Assembly (NCBI GenBank): GCA_900313435.1
Contig: OMRF01000264.1
Location: 1-5,286 of the forward strand
Length of the DNA stretch: 5,286 nt
Source: an uncultured Lachnospiraceae bacterium
GTDB lineage: Bacteria > Bacillota > Clostridia > Lachnospirales > Lachnospiraceae
Direction of reading: 5' to 3'
Position numbers and translations under genes: made by a program. Positions 3,987 to 5,286 of the stretch are shown here, piece by piece (the first letter of the stretch is position 1; each line of letters begins with the position of its first letter). A model generated the notes under the pieces. The model saw only the letters and a list, made by a program, of their open reading frames with translations, did no database searches and had not been told where the DNA came from.

Positions 3987-5286
3987 ATGATGCTAACTGA
4001 AAACCATAGGATAAAACGGAACCGGCATAAGGAGCTTTTTAAAAAGATAGATGCATACTGCTACTGCGCAAAAAACCTGTCAAATTCCGTGCAGTACCTG
4101 ATATGTCAGAGCTACCGCATTCATCAGATGCTCAAAAATCAAGAGGTTTTGGAGACTTGGGAACAGGAAATGATCGATGGTATTAACAATGCTGTCGATG
4201 ATTACAATGCAGGAAGGGATGAAAAGAAAAAGCTTCGACGCATTGATGCAGACAGCGGTTTTATTGCTGATCCCTATTTCCTCAGCTGGCATATGAAAGT
4301 CCTGGATGTCTATAAGGCAGTGCCCTACGCGACCTGTTCCCAGATCTGCATCCAGGAAAAATGCAGGGAGTGGAAGTCGTTTTATAAGGCATTGGCTGAA
4401 TACGGTAAAAATCCGGAAAAATTCCTTGGTCGGCCCAGAAGGCCGCGGTATCTGGATCCAGCCAGCGGACGCGGATCCCTTGTGATCACAAGCCAGAACT
4501 TCTCGATCGCAGAGGATGGCAGGATCATCATGCCCGGATTCTTAAAAGAAATAAGAATAAAAGCAAAGCACAAAAACGTAAAACAGATCCGCATTAAAAC
4601 TGACAAAAGCAGCATACGGATCATGCTTGTGTATGAACAGGAAACAAATGCTCCTGCTGATGGGAGAAACATCATGGGGATCGACCTTGGTGTGGACAAC
4701 CTGATCACAGCCAGCATCTCTTCAGGTGGCATGCCGGTCATCATCAACGGTCGCCCCTTGAAATCCGTCAACCAGTATTACAACAAGAGAAAAGCCATTC
4801 TGCAGGAAACGGCAAAAAAGAGCAACCGCCTGGATATCACAGGCCGGATGAAACGGCTGACAGAGAAACGAAACAACAAGGTAAAGGATTATCTTCATAA
4901 GGCGAGCCGCAGGGTGATCTCTCTTGCAAAGGCCAGCGGTGTAAATCATATCGTCATCGGAAACAACAAAGGATGGAAACAGAAAGTGGAACTGGGAAAA
5001 CGAACAAACCAGACCTTCGTATCCATTCCATACAGAATGCTGATCGATATGATCTGTTATAAGGCGAAGCTTTTAGGGATCAGCGTGAGCGTTGTAAGGG
5101 AAAGCTATACCAGCGGGACCAGTTATCTTGACGGCGAAACCCCTGAGAAGGCTTTTTATGACATCTCACGGCGCATAAAAAGAGGGTTGTTCAAAAGCAA
5201 CAAAGGCATTCTGATCAACGCCGACGTAAATGCTGCCTATCAGATCATAAAGTCGGGCGGATTTAAAGATTTTCCGATCAAGGAAA
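3987..5286 (+). CDS. tnpB: TnpB-family protein with atypical RuvC centre, 3' end outside window
   Basis: 433 codons are visible with no stop; family length suggests only a short tail is missing. TnpB proteins are RNA-guided, RuvC-type nucleases of transposons and ancestors of Cas12. I translated the frame directly. The N-terminal part (about 1-130) is basic and helical. KNPEKFLGRPRRPRY (141-155) is a characteristic TnpB block. RuvC-I is MGIDLGVDNL with D233, and RuvC-III is INADVNAAYQI with D413. At the RuvC-II position the expected glutamate is replaced: HIVIGNNKGWKQ has G325. The usual zinc-ribbon cysteines between RuvC-II and RuvC-III are absent; that stretch reads RESYTSGTSYLDGE, with E372 a candidate substitute acid. 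The protein resembles the IVIGKN/WKQ branch of IS605 OrfB proteins. It may be a nuclease with a rearranged site or a nuclease-dead binder. Its neighbour is a DDE transposase rather than a Y1 TnpA. Confidence 0.88.
   Translation, partial: MMLTENHRIKRNRHKELFKKIDAYCYCAKNLSNSVQYLICQSYRIHQMLKNQEVLETWEQEMIDGINNAVDDYNAGRDEKKKLRRIDADSGFIADPYFLSWHMKVLDVYKAVPYATCSQICIQEKCREWKSFYKALAEYGKNPEKFLGRPRRPRYLDPASGRGSLVITSQNFSIAEDGRIIMPGFLKEIRIKAKHKNVKQIRIKTDKSSIRIMLVYEQETNAPADGRNIMGIDLGVDNLITASISSGGMPVIINGRPLKSVNQYYNKRKAILQETAKKSNRLDITGRMKRLTEKRNNKVKDYLHKASRRVISLAKASGVNHIVIGNNKGWKQKVELGKRTNQTFVSIPYRMLIDMICYKAKLLGISVSVVRESYTSGTSYLDGETPEKAFYDISRRIKRGLFKSNKGILINADVNAAYQIIKSGGFKDFPIKE

Larger units (their letters stand above)
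2810..5286 (+). mobile_element. IS1595-like element carrying a TnpB-family gene (partial)
   Basis: Promoter, DDE transposase and TnpB-family gene lie in one direction with a 63-bp gap between the genes. This suggests one operon and probably one element. The left end should lie somewhere in 2748-2809 and the right end beyond the window, so terminal inverted repeats and target duplication cannot be examined. An alternative is that an IS1595 copy landed beside an older TnpB element. The absence of an obvious end or terminator between the two genes argues mildly against this. Confidence 0.5.

Noticed and set aside
3790..3990. Plus-strand open frame of 66 codons across the transposase end
   Set aside because: It is out of frame with both real genes, mostly inside the transposase, and has no recognisable features.
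4080..4949. Minus-strand open frames (4080-4292, 4382-4771, 4722-4949)
   Set aside because: They lie antisense to the TnpB-family reading frame, which carries recognisable RuvC motifs over its whole length.
1..5286. CRISPR array, tRNA or rRNA genes
   Set aside because: No spaced direct repeats and no cloverleaf or rRNA-like segments were seen. The TnpB relationship to Cas12 is by ancestry only.

Overview
The window looks like chromosomal DNA of an anaerobic Firmicute, most likely a Lachnospiraceae-type Clostridium. This is inferred from a Gram-positive lipoprotein solute-binding protein, strong AGGAGG-type ribosome binding sites, a GGDEF protein of the DINGLK type, and GGGGACG-core hairpin repeats of a kind I associate with clostridial genomes. 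No sequence search was possible, so the taxonomy is a judgement.

Left part (1-156): the end of something unseen, then two stacked hairpins. The first (50-83) has a T-run and looks like a plus-strand intrinsic terminator. The second (87-141) is a perfect 25-bp inverted repeat. Both contain a GGGGACG core and probably belong to a REP-like interspersed repeat.

Middle (157-2747, minus strand): a two-gene operon, read right to left. A periplasmic-binding-protein-like sugar-binding lipoprotein (363 aa) is followed, with a 4-base ATGA overlap, by a two-pass membrane protein (500 aa) with a dCache-like extracellular region and an intact GGDEF diguanylate cyclase domain lacking the inhibitory I-site. 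No transporter permease or ATPase is present. The simplest reading is a sensory pair: the lipoprotein captures a ligand outside the cell and signals through the cyclase to set cyclic-di-GMP inside.

Right part (2748-5286, plus strand): a mobile-element module transcribed divergently from the sensory operon. A consensus promoter (TTGACA, 17 bp, TATAAT) drives a full-length IS1595-like DDE transposase (348 aa). Two GAAC-N4-GTTY sites, resembling the Gram-positive LexA/SOS box, bracket the -10 hexamer. After 63 bp comes a TnpB-family gene with its own near-perfect Shine-Dalgarno sequence; it is open to the end of the window. This TnpB keeps the first and third RuvC aspartates (D233, D413). It has glycine (G325) where the RuvC-II glutamate normally sits and has no zinc-ribbon cysteines, so its nuclease centre is either rearranged or dead.

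The most interesting possibility is a damage-responsive element that pairs a DDE transposase, rather than the usual Y1 or serine transposase, with a catalytically unusual TnpB. The element's left end is not resolved and its right end is outside the window.
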